6,217 bases of DNA from the NCBI GenBank assembly GCA_029258015.1, contig JARHZT010000063.1:1-6217 (forward strand), given 5' to 3'. The position numbers and the translations under genes are program-made. Below the pieces are notes generated by a model, which had not been told where the DNA came from, made no database searches, and saw only the letters and a list, made by a program, of their open reading frames with translations. This document shows, in pieces, positions 1 through 6,217 of the stretch (its first letter is position 1; every line of letters begins with the position of its first letter). Source of the DNA: Malacoplasma sp. Lineage in GTDB: Bacteria > Bacillota_I > Bacilli_A > Mycoplasmatales > Mycoplasmoidaceae.

Positions 1-1208
1 TCTAAATCACTTCCAAATTGTGAGAAAGCATCCAATTCCCTGAATTGAGCTAAATCTAATTTTAATGAACCTGCAGTTTTTTTAATTGCCTTAATTTGTG
101 CTGCACTACCAACTCTGGATACACTAAGCCCTGCATCGATAGCTGGTCTTTGTCCTGAGTTAAATAAATTTGATTGCATAAACAATTGTCCATCAGTAAT
201 AGAGATAACATTTGTTGGTATATAAGCTGATATATCTCCAGCTTCTGTTTCAATTATTGGAAGTGCTGTAATAGAACCACCACCATATTCTTTATTTACT
301 TTTCCACTTCTTTCTAATAATCTAGAGTGTAAGTAAAATATATCTCCTGGGTAAGCTTCTCTTCCTGGTGGTCTTCTTAATAATAATGATAATGTTCTAT
401 ATGCTATGGCATGCTTTGATAAATCATCATAAATTATTAATACATCATCACCTTTTTCCATTCATTCTTCAGCGATAGTAATACCAGTAAATGGTGCTAA
501 ATAATTTAATGATGGAAGATCAGAGGCACTTGAAGCAACTATTGTTGTGTAAGAAAGGGCATCATGTTGTTGGAGTGTATTAATAAATTGAACTATTGTA
601 GAATTCTTTTGTCCTACAAAAACATAAATACATTTAACATTTTTTCCTTTTTGATTTATTATTGCATCAATTGCAATTGTTGTTTTTCCTGTTTGTTTAT
701 CACCAATTATTAGTTCTCTTTGTCCCTTTCCTATTGGGAACATAGAGTCAATAGCTAGAGTACCCGTTTCTAATGGTTCATTAACAGATTCTCTTGCCAT
801 AACACCAGGTGCTATTTTTTCTATAGGTTTTGTTTTAGTGTAGTTTATTTTTCCTAAACCATCTATCGGATTTCCTAAAGCATCAACAACTCTTCCCAAT
901 AAGTCATCACCTACTGGAACTGACACAACTTCTTTTGTTCTTTTGACAATACTTCCTTCTCTTATATTATTGAATTCACCAAGCATTACAATTCCACAAT
1001 TATTTGCTTCTAAATTAAATGCCATTCCATACGATCCGTTTTCAAATAGAACTAATTCATTTAACATAACATTTGATAATCCACTAACCTGAGCAATACC
1101 ATCACCAACATTTATAACTTTTCCAGTTTCTGAATAAAGTGCTTTATTTTTATATTCTTTTATTTGACTTTTTATTACATTAGAAAATTTGTCCAAAGTT
1201 ATAGACAT
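1..1208 (-). CDS. atpA: F1Fo ATP synthase subunit alpha, N-terminal 402 residues (partial, 3' end outside window)
   Basis: Alpha subunit of the F1 catalytic head on the cytoplasmic side. It alternates with beta and carries non-catalytic nucleotide sites. The start is ATG at 1208-1206, six bases after a strong AGGAGG. Visible landmarks are the beta-barrel motif VGDGIAQVSGL (about residues 34-44), PVDxxxGRVVD-like sequence near 100-109, Walker A GDKQTGKT (169-176; the usual second basic residue is Arg, here Lys), Walker B VLIIYDD (256-262), LLLRRPPGREAYPGD (275-289), and SVSRVGSAAQ with the conserved arginine finger R365. Residue 249 (W) is encoded by TGA at 462-464, which would split the gene under the standard code. 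About 100 C-terminal residues should lie beyond base 1. The start is two bases from the atpH stop, so translation is probably coupled. Identity is certain from motif order and operon position. Confidence 0.98.
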
Positions 1209-1209
1209 T

Positions 1210-1779
1210 TTAGCCCTCCTTCTTATTAGTTAAATCTCATTTAATTTGATTAATATGTCCTTTTATAGAATAATCATAAACTTGGTTTTCAAAACAAATT
1301 TTTATACCACCTATAAGGGATTTATCTATCATGTTTTCGTATCTTATTTTTTTATTTGTTTTTTTAGCAAATAAACTTTCTATCTTCTTAAGAGTATTTC
1401 CGTCTAATCAATAAGGTGAGAATATTCTTAAGAAAGTAAAATTCTGTTCTATGTCTATTTTTTCAAAAAAACTTACCATTATTCATAAAACATTTTCAAA
1501 GAAATTGTTATCAATTAATATATTCAAAAAATTCAATAAATAAGTAGACATTGAATTTTGTGATAAATCTTCTAAAAATATATTATCAATTATTTTTTTT
1601 CTTTCATTTTTATCCAAAATATTAGAACTTAATATCTCGATAATATCATTGTTTTCTTTTAAAGAAAAGTAAACTTCTTTTGCTTTTCTTGTTATTATTT
1701 TTTGATTTTCAAATTCTTCTTCTTTTCAAATAGAGAACAAAGCATTTGCATAATGTTCTATATGATTCATTTCAGTCAT
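1210..1779 (-). CDS. atpH: F1Fo ATP synthase subunit delta
   Basis: The delta subunit is the peripheral-stalk connector that joins the b dimer to the top of F1 (OSCP family). The protein is 189 aa, close to the usual 175-185. The N-terminal helical domain begins MTEMNHIEHYANALFSIW, matching the family opening (a Tyr-Ala-xx-Leu-F segment). The C-terminal end holds the diagnostic motif IDKSLIGGIKI followed by a YDYSIKGHI-type segment, equivalent to IDxSLIGGxxV...D.S. in relatives. Four Trp codons are TGA, so no long open frame exists without code 4. The start is ATG at 1779, three bases after the atpF stop, with only a weak AGGT upstream. A second in-frame ATG at 1770 has no better ribosome site. 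The middle of the sequence is strongly diverged and Asn/Phe/Ile-rich, as is usual for delta. Identity rests on the C-terminal motif and on its place between atpF and atpA. Confidence 0.93.
1215..1221 (-). promoter_or_regulatory. Shine-Dalgarno site of atpA
   Basis: AAGGAGG lies six bases before the atpA ATG and inside the last codons of atpH, whose TAA stop falls between the site and the start. Among the strongest ribosome sites in the window, consistent with high demand for alpha (three copies per F1), and it supports the choice of ATG at 1208. Confidence 0.85.
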
Positions 1780-1782
1780 TTT

Positions 1783-2364
1783 CTATACCTGTGTTTTTTC
1801 ATCAATAGAGTTTGTTAAATCATTAATTATGTTATCTATAATTTTTTTATTTTCTTGCTCATCTATTTTTTTAGATAGAAAGATTTCAGCAGTTTCTAAA
1901 GCTAATTTAGAAACTTCTAAGTTCATTCTTTCCGACAATTCTTGTTCTTGTTTTTTTAATTGTGTTAAGCTTTCTTTCTCAATGTGACTAGCCTTATTCA
2001 TTGCTGCTTTTTCTATTTTTTTTCTTTTTTCTTCTGCTTCTAGTTCAGCATTTTCAATAATTTGAGATGCAGTTATTTTAGACTCTAATATTTTTTGTTT
2101 AGATTCTTCCAGATTTTTATTCGCATTTTCTCTAGATTCTTCTGCTTCTTTTATATTTTTTTGAATTTCCTGAGTTCTTCTTTCAATATATTTTTTAGTT
2201 GGTTTTCACACTAAAAAAATAATTGATACTAATAGCAAAATAGTTGCAATTGTGTGTGCTATAAACACAAACACATTAGGGAATAATTTATTTATTATTT
2301 CTTCAGCATTTGGTATTGTTGAATTTGTAACAATATTTTCAATTATGTTTGTATTAAAAATCAT
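1783..2364 (-). CDS. atpF: F1Fo ATP synthase subunit b
   Basis: Peripheral-stalk subunit: one membrane anchor followed by a long cytoplasmic coiled coil that holds F1 static against the rotating c ring. The protein is 193 aa, somewhat longer than the usual 155-175. Residues 1-30 form an Asn/Ile-rich N-terminal segment. A single transmembrane helix spans about 31-53 and ends at VWKPTKKYIERR, the typical anchor-to-stalk junction (W53 is a TGA codon). From about 55 to the C-terminus there is a highly charged Glu/Lys helix with coiled-coil character (for example KEAEESRENANKNLEES). There is no Cys lipobox near the N-terminus, unlike the lipoprotein form of b reported in some Mycoplasma. The start is ATG at 2364, 15 bases after the atpE stop, with only a weak AGAG upstream. 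Identity comes from architecture plus its position between c and delta. Confidence 0.93.
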
Positions 2365-2379
2365 ATTTGACTCTATTTA

Positions 2380-2628
2380 CTAATTTGCAACAAAGATTAA
2401 TAAAATCGAAATAATTAAGGCATAAATTGCCCCTGTTTCAATTAAGGCAATAGCCAAAATAAACTGAGTTCTAATTTTAGAAAGAGCTTCAGGATTTCTA
2501 GCAACACCTTCTACGGCTTTTGCCCCTGTCATCCCTTGTCCTATACCTATACCTAAGACACCAATCATAGATAATCCTGCACCTAAAAATGCAAGTCCTT
2601 TATCTGAAATAGTATTAAAAATTTCCAT
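2380..2628 (-). CDS. atpE: F1Fo ATP synthase subunit c (rotor ring)
   Basis: An 82-aa membrane hairpin that assembles into the ion-driven rotor ring. Helix 1 (about residues 11-38) carries the glycine-rich motif GVLGIGIGQGMTG. The polar loop is ARNPE (43-47), the site that contacts gamma and epsilon. Helix 2 (about 54-80) carries the ion-binding carboxylate E64 in ALIETGAIYAL. Gln31 in helix 1 together with Glu64-Thr65 resembles the Na+-binding pattern (Q...E-S/T) rather than that of typical H+-only rings; this is inference and is treated as a finding. The start is ATG at 2628, six bases after AAGGAG. The gene sits 20 bases after atpB and 15 before atpF, as in other bacterial atp operons. Confidence 0.97.
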   Translation of the reverse strand: MEIFNTISDKGLAFLGAGLSMIGVLGIGIGQGMTGAKAVEGVARNPEALSKIRTQFILAIALIETGAIYALIISILLIFVAN

Positions 2629-2634
2629 ATTTTT

Positions 2635-2640
2635 CTCCTT
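2635..2640 (-). promoter_or_regulatory. Shine-Dalgarno site of atpE
   Basis: AAGGAG lies in the 20-base gap after atpB, six bases before the ATG of atpE. It is clearly stronger than the sites in front of atpF and atpH, in line with the higher copy number of subunit c (a ring of many copies). Confidence 0.75.
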
Positions 2641-2648
2641 GTTTTAAT

Positions 2649-3608
2649 TTATTTTTCTAATTTTCTAATATTTGTAAGTTGTACATTTGATTGATTTTTT
2701 TCCCATTCATCAATACCTTTTTCTTGAAGAATTCTATTTGTTTCTTTTATTTTTTCATCTACAAATTCATTTGAAAATTCATTTCCTCAATATGATAAAG
2801 ATAAAACAACAAAAACAAAAGCTTGTATTAATCCTATAACTAAATCTAAAAATCCATGAAATGGTGCCGCAATAATAGAGAATAAAATAATTTCAGCTTG
2901 TGGATCTTGAATTAACGGATTATGATTGAAAAATACCATTGGAATAGCATAAATTAATGTTAATATTAAGCCACCAGCAAATATATTACCTCATAAACGT
3001 AATGATATAGAAAGCACAGGAGTTATAAAATCTAAAAATCCAAAAGGATTTACAAAAACAGGGATTTTATAACTTTTTTTGCTTTTTTTAGATTTATAAG
3101 AAAACATAAAAAGAAATCTTCATAAAAAATATCTTTTCTGATATCTAATAGCGGTTGTTATTGAAATAATTACAGTCATTATCCCCATAGAAAATGTTAC
3201 AGTTGTTGATGCTGTAGGGTTTTCAAATCCAAAAAGACTTATTAAGTTACATGCTGCTATATACAAAAATAAAGTAATAACATATGGGGTAAGTTTCATG
3301 AATTTTGGTCCTAATATTTCAAAAACTAGACATTTTATTGAGTTAACTATATTGAAAACAAAAAACGCTAATCCTTTAGGCGGTTCTTTAGGGTTTATTT
3401 TTTTCATAACTTTTGCATAATACAATGTAAAAGAAAGCAATATTATAAAAACAACTGCTATTGATAAAATTTCTGGTCTTAATTCAAAGGGTTTTCATAA
3501 ATCAAATGCAGACTTACTTTCATCTGTTTGCAATTCTTGGTTTTGTAATTTGGTTAAAACATCAAAACTATTCGATGCACCAAAAGTTGATTTGTTGAAG
3601 TTTATCAC
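2649..3608 (-). CDS. atpB: F1Fo ATP synthase subunit a (ion channel), GTG start
   Basis: Integral membrane stator subunit that forms the ion half-channels against the c ring. The predicted protein is 319 aa, longer than the roughly 240-270 common in bacteria. After a polar N-terminus of about 45 residues there are several hydrophobic helices: near 49-67, 106-124 and 137-157, then the helix with the essential arginine R204 in ISLRLWGN, then 210-226 and 239-273, including the conserved LIQAFVF (Q262). Two unusual parts are a Lys/Ser-rich loop at about 170-181 and a charged tail at 276-319. Five Trp codons are present, four TGA and one TGG (W302). The GTG at 3608 is chosen because the frame offers no ATG nearby and a long Shine-Dalgarno sits upstream. 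An out-of-frame ATG at 3615 cannot encode subunit a. Order a-c-b-delta-alpha fixes the identity. Confidence 0.95.
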
Positions 3609-3616
3609 AAATCATT

Positions 3617-3625
3617 TCACCTCCT
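3617..3625 (-). promoter_or_regulatory. Extended Shine-Dalgarno site of atpB
   Basis: AGGAGGTGA is nine bases of uninterrupted complementarity to the 16S rRNA tail. It ends eight bases before the proposed GTG start of atpB (3608). It is only one base from the out-of-frame ATG at 3615, which makes that ATG an unlikely start. The site supports choosing a GTG in a frame without a nearby ATG. Confidence 0.75.
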
Positions 3626-3634
3626 CTTTTTTTA

Positions 3635-4036
3635 CTAGAGAATTTTATATATCCTTTTATATTTTAAAAATTCAGAAGTATAAATAATTACAATAGTTAT
3701 TATAACACCTTCCAATAATGCAAAACTATCAATAAAACTATTTTTTTCCAAACTTATTAATATACATGTTAGTAATAATGATAAAATAGGAAGATATTTT
3801 ATACAATTCAGTAATACAAATTTTTTTGTATATCTTTTTTCTTGATCTTTTTTCTTAAAATCATTAATCATTTTGAAATTTAAAAACACTGATAAAAAAA
3901 TGGATAAAAAAATAAAAAAAGAACTAATTAAATAACCATAAATATATTTAAGTTCGTTTAAAGTTAAGTAAAGTATTACTGCAATTATTAAACCAAACAA
4001 ATATATAGTTGTATGTAAAATTAGTTCTTTTTTCAT
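3635..4036 (-). CDS. Four-helix membrane protein in the atpI position (AtpI-like)
   Basis: A 133-aa, strongly hydrophobic protein with four likely transmembrane helices at about residues 5-25, 33-55, 77-96 and 104-122. A basic cytoplasmic loop lies between helices 2 and 3 (KKKDQEKRYTKK, 61-72), and the tail is basic (KYKRIYKIL). Size, helix count and location directly upstream of atpB match AtpI, a poorly conserved accessory protein linked to c-ring assembly or Mg2+ handling in other bacteria. I see no sequence motif that proves homology, so the call rests on architecture and synteny. The start is ATG at 4036, ten bases after the upstream gene's stop, with only a weak purine-rich AAAAAAGAA before it. 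It contains no Trp and so reads the same under either code. The TAG stop lies 26 bases before atpB. It could instead be a lineage-specific membrane protein of unknown role. Confidence 0.65.
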   Translation of the reverse strand: MKKELILHTTIYLFGLIIAVILYLTLNELKYIYGYLISSFFIFLSIFLSVFLNFKMINDFKKKDQEKRYTKKFVLLNCIKYLPILSLLLTCILISLEKNSFIDSFALLEGVIITIVIIYTSEFLKYKRIYKIL

Positions 4037-4046
4037 ATGATTAATT

Positions 4047-4751
4047 TTAATTCTTTTTTAATTTATTTTTTATTTTTCAAATTTTATCTACTCTATCGAT
4101 TTTATATCTATTGTAGTTTTCTTCTTTCAATGAAAAAATATTTAATGATTCACAATAAGATAATTTAATTCAAGGCATTTTATCTTCTTTTATTTTTTCA
4201 GTAAAGATTATATTTCCACTTAATCCTATTAATAATCTCAAAAAATACATTTCATCAATTCTTGCTTTTGTATTATCAGGCAATTCAGATATTACTAAGT
4301 TATTTTTTTCTAATAATTTAGTAAATAATTCAGTTTCTTTTATTCTTTGAATGGGTTTGTCTGAAACAGCAATTATTTTTAGATTTAACTTCATAAATTG
4401 TTCAATTAAATTTTTATTATTAAAATCAATTACAAATACATCGTGTTCTAAATTTGCTTTTATTTCATTTAATATATTTTTTTTAATTGTGTTGTCACCT
4501 ATAGTAAATTTATTTTGTATATTTAATAAATTTTTATTTCCATTCATAAACAAAATAAAAGGTGGTTTATATATTTTTTTTAATTCTGTAGGGTAGTTGT
4601 TTGAAATTATAGTTTCAAATTTATTTTTTTGTTTTCTTAAACAATTTTCAATATCTTCTCTTTCTATGATTTCTTTGTTCTCAATAGCATAATAGATTTT
4701 CTCTCAATCACCATAATATTTGAATGCGAAGTAAAGTAAAACATTAATCAT
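4047..4751 (-). CDS. Degenerate DprA/Smf-like protein
   Basis: Encodes 234 aa, readable only with TGA as Trp (W16, W194, W225). DprA loads RecA onto incoming single-stranded DNA during transformation. The resemblance is in pattern: an N-terminal segment LLYFAFKYYGDWEKIYYAI (5-23); YPTELKKIYKPPFILFMNGN (53-72), matching the family's YPxxLxxIxxPPxxLFxxG entry to the Rossmann fold; IIAVS (126-130), like the TIAVL strand; LVISELP (152-158), like the LxSExP stretch; and FLRLLIGLSGNIIFTE (170-185), like the FPxRNRIIAGLS...VVEA core. The GSR and SGxAxGID motifs near the start of the fold are not recognisable, the NRII arginine pair is altered, and the region between is shortened. The protein may therefore have lost nucleic-acid binding or been repurposed. 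The ATG at 4751 is set by AAAGGAGG eight bases upstream. First gene of the presumed atp transcript; homology is inferred from motifs only. Confidence 0.7.
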
Positions 4752-4754
4752 AAA

Positions 4755-4797
4755 AAAAACCTCCTTTGTTTTATTCATATATATAAAGGAGGTTTTT
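4755..4797 (-). terminator. Intrinsic terminator of pyrG-rbgA; stem overlaps the next gene's ribosome site
   Basis: Perfect 13-bp inverted repeat. On the transcribed minus strand AAAAACCTCCTTT (4797-4785), a 17-base AT-rich loop and AAAGGAGGTTTTT (4767-4755) are followed by more T, giving a run of eight T (4759-4752). It begins five bases after the rbgA stop, the classical place for a rho-independent terminator. On the plus strand the arm also ends in five T, so weak bidirectional function is possible, though no plus-strand gene needs it. The core of the stem has only five G-C pairs, but 13 uninterrupted pairs should be stable. The 3' arm contains the Shine-Dalgarno of the downstream gene. 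Confidence 0.8.
4760..4767 (-). promoter_or_regulatory. Shine-Dalgarno site of the DprA-like gene, embedded in the hairpin
   Basis: AAAGGAGG is fully complementary to the 16S rRNA tail. It sits with the last G nine bases from the ATG at 4751, that is, GGAGG plus eight T and then ATG. All eight bases are paired in the hairpin at 4755-4797, so in a read-through transcript the site would be hidden, while a transcript starting inside the loop would expose it. Confidence 0.8.
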
Positions 4798-4802
4798 ATT
4801 TA

Positions 4803-5630
4803 TTATGTTTCATTTTCTAAGTCAATTTTTGCCAATCCTGAATCAAAAATTTCTTTAACAAAAATTGTATATAGGTTTTCAATTTGGTCATCTTTTATTA
4901 TGTGTCTTTTTACAATTAATTTATTTATGAAATCATCAAAAGAACTAAATTCTTCAATTCCAAAATGTTGGTTTATTATTTTCAGTTTTTGCTTTTTGTC
5001 TAATATATCATATAGGTGTTTAGCAAGTTCTTTTTTATCAACAACATTTCTATTTATGCTATTTATTAAAGCTAAATTTAATCCATCATTATATGATTCA
5101 ACATTTTTAATAAATACACCAGGGGTGTCTAGTAAAACTAGATTTTTGCTTATCTTTATGTTTTCAACTTTTTTTGTTACACCAGGTCTATTTTCTACAA
5201 TAACCTGTTTTTTATCACTTAAAAAATTGATAAAAGACGATTTTCCAATGTTAGGCAATCCAACAACCAAACCAACAAATATAGGATTTACTAATCCTTT
5301 TGATTTTAGTTTTTCTATTTTTGCAGATAATTTATTTTCAATAAATGAAATTATTTTTTGTCTATCTTTATTCTTTTTTATAGAACAATAAATTATGTCT
5401 TTATCCTTTTTTACATTAGAAAGATCTAATAAATCACTTTTCACTGCAATTTTTATTATTAACTTATTATTAAAGATTTTTATCAAATCATTATTTGAAG
5501 ATGTTTTTATTAATCTAGAATCTAAAAGTTCAATAATAAAATCGACATTCTTTTTTTTATCTTCAAGAATATCGATTGTTTTTTTCATGTGTCCAATAAA
5601 TCAATTTATTTTTTTTGAATTGTTTTCCAT
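4803..5630 (-). CDS. rbgA: Ribosome biogenesis GTPase RbgA (YlqF/MTG1 family)
   Basis: Circularly permuted GTPase that promotes late 50S subunit assembly in Firmicutes; 275 aa against about 282 in Bacillus. With TGA as Trp the protein opens MENNSKKINWFIGHM, matching the family's QWFPGHM. H14 corresponds to the His shown to be catalytic in Bacillus RbgA (H9). The permuted motif order G4-G5-G1-G2-G3 is visible: G4 position VKSD (63-66), G5-like SIK (83-85), G1 P-loop GLPNIGKS (124-131), G2 PGVT (149-152) and G3 DTPG (168-171). The C-terminal ANTAR-like helical domain follows and ends GLAKIDLE, like the FGxLSFE end of relatives. The oddity is G4: the consensus Asn of NKxD is Val. The start is ATG at 5630, one base after the pyrG stop, with only a weak AAGAAAG upstream, suggesting translational coupling. 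A later ATG at 5588 would delete the conserved N-terminus. Confidence 0.93.
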
Positions 5631-5631
5631 T

Positions 5632-6217
5632 TTATTTTTTCTTTCTTGTTACTTTAACAAAACTTAAAAATAAAGGGTTAGGTGATAGTGTTTTTGATGT
5701 AAATTCTGGATGGAATTGAGATGCTATGAAAAAATCATTATTTTTTAATTCTATAATTTCAACTAAATTATTTTCTGGATTAATTCCACTAAATACAAAT
5801 CCATTACTTTCAAACATATCTTTATAGTCTCAGTTAAACTCGTATCTATGTCTATGTCTTTCTTGTATTTCGGTTTTATTGTAAGCTGAATATGTTTTAG
5901 TACCTTTTGCTATCTTACAAGTATAGTTCCCTAATCTTAATGTTCCACCAAGATTTTTTAAACTATCTTTACCTTCAATAATCGTTATTATTGGGTTTTT
6001 TGTTTCATCAAATTCTGTACTATTAGCATCTTTTAAATTTAATACATTTCTTGCGAATTCAATACAAGCTAATTGCATTCCTAAACAAATTCCTAAATAT
6101 GGTATGTTGTTTGTTCTAGCTAATTCTATAGCAAACAATTTCCCTTCTATCCCTCTTGAACCAAAACCACCAGGGACTAATATTCCATCAAATTTTTTTA
6201 AGTCTTCTACATTTGAT
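5632..6217 (-). CDS. pyrG: CTP synthase, C-terminal glutamine amidotransferase part (partial, 5' end outside window)
   Basis: Makes CTP from UTP, ATP and glutamine. Only the last 194 residues are present, starting in frame at 6216, and they cover most of the class I glutaminase domain. Visible landmarks in fragment numbering are GILVPGGFGSRGIEGK (11-26, oxyanion region), the nucleophile C44 in GICLGMQ, GGTLRLG (90-96), ERHRHRYEFN (119-128), and the His-Glu pair H169 and E171 in QFHPEF. All catalytic triad residues are intact, so the domain looks functional. The single Trp here (after EFN) is a TGA codon at about 5827-5829. The protein ends in KVTRKKK with a TAA stop at 5632. The amidoligase domain (about 340 residues) lies beyond base 6217. 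It is probably co-transcribed with rbgA. Confidence 0.97.

Noticed and set aside
62..253. A 63-codon minus-strand frame inside atpA.
   Set aside because: It overlaps in another frame the region coding for conserved alpha-subunit sequence including the arginine finger, so it is a shadow.
462..464. Apparent stop truncating atpA at residue 248.
   Set aside because: It is a TGA read as Trp; conserved alpha sequence (Walker B, arginine finger) continues in the same frame to the window edge.
1783..2364. Subunit b as a lipoprotein.
   Set aside because: No cysteine or lipobox occurs in the N-terminal region, so the lipoprotein form seen in some Mycoplasma does not apply.
3608..3640. Weak pairing CTCT/AGAG around the atpB ribosome site as a regulatory hairpin.
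   Set aside because: Only four base pairs and no conserved loop; not enough to claim a structure.
4775..4784. TATATATG in the hairpin loop as a -10 element for the atp operon.
   Set aside because: No recognisable -35 at the right distance; mentioned only as a possibility in the hairpin finding.
4797..4825. Possible promoter TTGACT-17 bases-TAAATA on the minus strand, just upstream of the hairpin.
   Set aside because: The -10 matches only three of six consensus bases, TTGACT lies within rbgA codons, and AT-rich DNA gives such matches by chance. Not listed as a feature.
4900..5391. Plus-strand open frames of 81-163 codons opposite rbgA and the DprA-like gene (4351-4596, 4900-5391, 5395-5667).
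   Set aside because: They mirror well-supported minus-strand genes, are rich in Phe/Ser/Ile as expected for antisense of Lys/Asn-rich genes, and show no ribosome site or family motif.

Overview
The window comes from an AT-rich mollicute (wall-less relative of Firmicutes) that reads UGA as tryptophan (genetic code 4). I read 16 tryptophan codons in the genes here; 15 are TGA and one is TGG. Under the standard code most genes would look broken, but with UGA as Trp every one reads through cleanly. Low-G+C codon choice, Lys/Asn/Ile-rich proteins and the housekeeping gene set fit this. The b subunit has no lipobox, unlike that of some Mycoplasma species, so a Spiroplasma/Entomoplasma/Mesoplasma-type organism is my best guess. 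The genus cannot be settled from this window.

All eight genes lie on the minus strand, so transcription runs from high to low coordinates. From 6217 to 5632 is the C-terminal part of pyrG (CTP synthase, glutaminase domain). One base later rbgA begins, a circularly permuted GTPase for 50S ribosome assembly (5630-4803). A strong hairpin follows (4797-4755), which closes the pyrG-rbgA unit.

Below the hairpin is the F1Fo ATP synthase operon, preceded by two accessory genes: a degenerate DprA/Smf-like gene (4751-4047) and a four-helix membrane protein in the place of atpI (4036-3635). Then come atpB (a), atpE (c), atpF (b), atpH (delta) and the first 402 codons of atpA (alpha), which runs off the low end of the window. 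The order B-E-F-H-A is the classic bacterial one; atpG, atpD and atpC would be expected just outside. Gaps of 1-26 bases and no internal terminator suggest one transcript. There is no gene-free stretch over 300 bases; the longest gap is the 51 bases holding the hairpin.

This is mostly core housekeeping DNA, and I see no CRISPR array, mobile element, RNA gene or novel defence system. The most interesting element is the hairpin at 4755-4797. Its 3' arm on the transcribed strand is also a near-perfect, ideally spaced Shine-Dalgarno sequence for the first gene of the downstream operon. One structure could therefore both terminate upstream transcription and hide a ribosome binding site. Other points worth a look are the eroded DprA protein at the head of the ATP synthase operon, an RbgA with a non-canonical G4 motif, a c subunit with residues typical of Na+-binding rings, and a GTG start for atpB with a nearby out-of-frame ATG.
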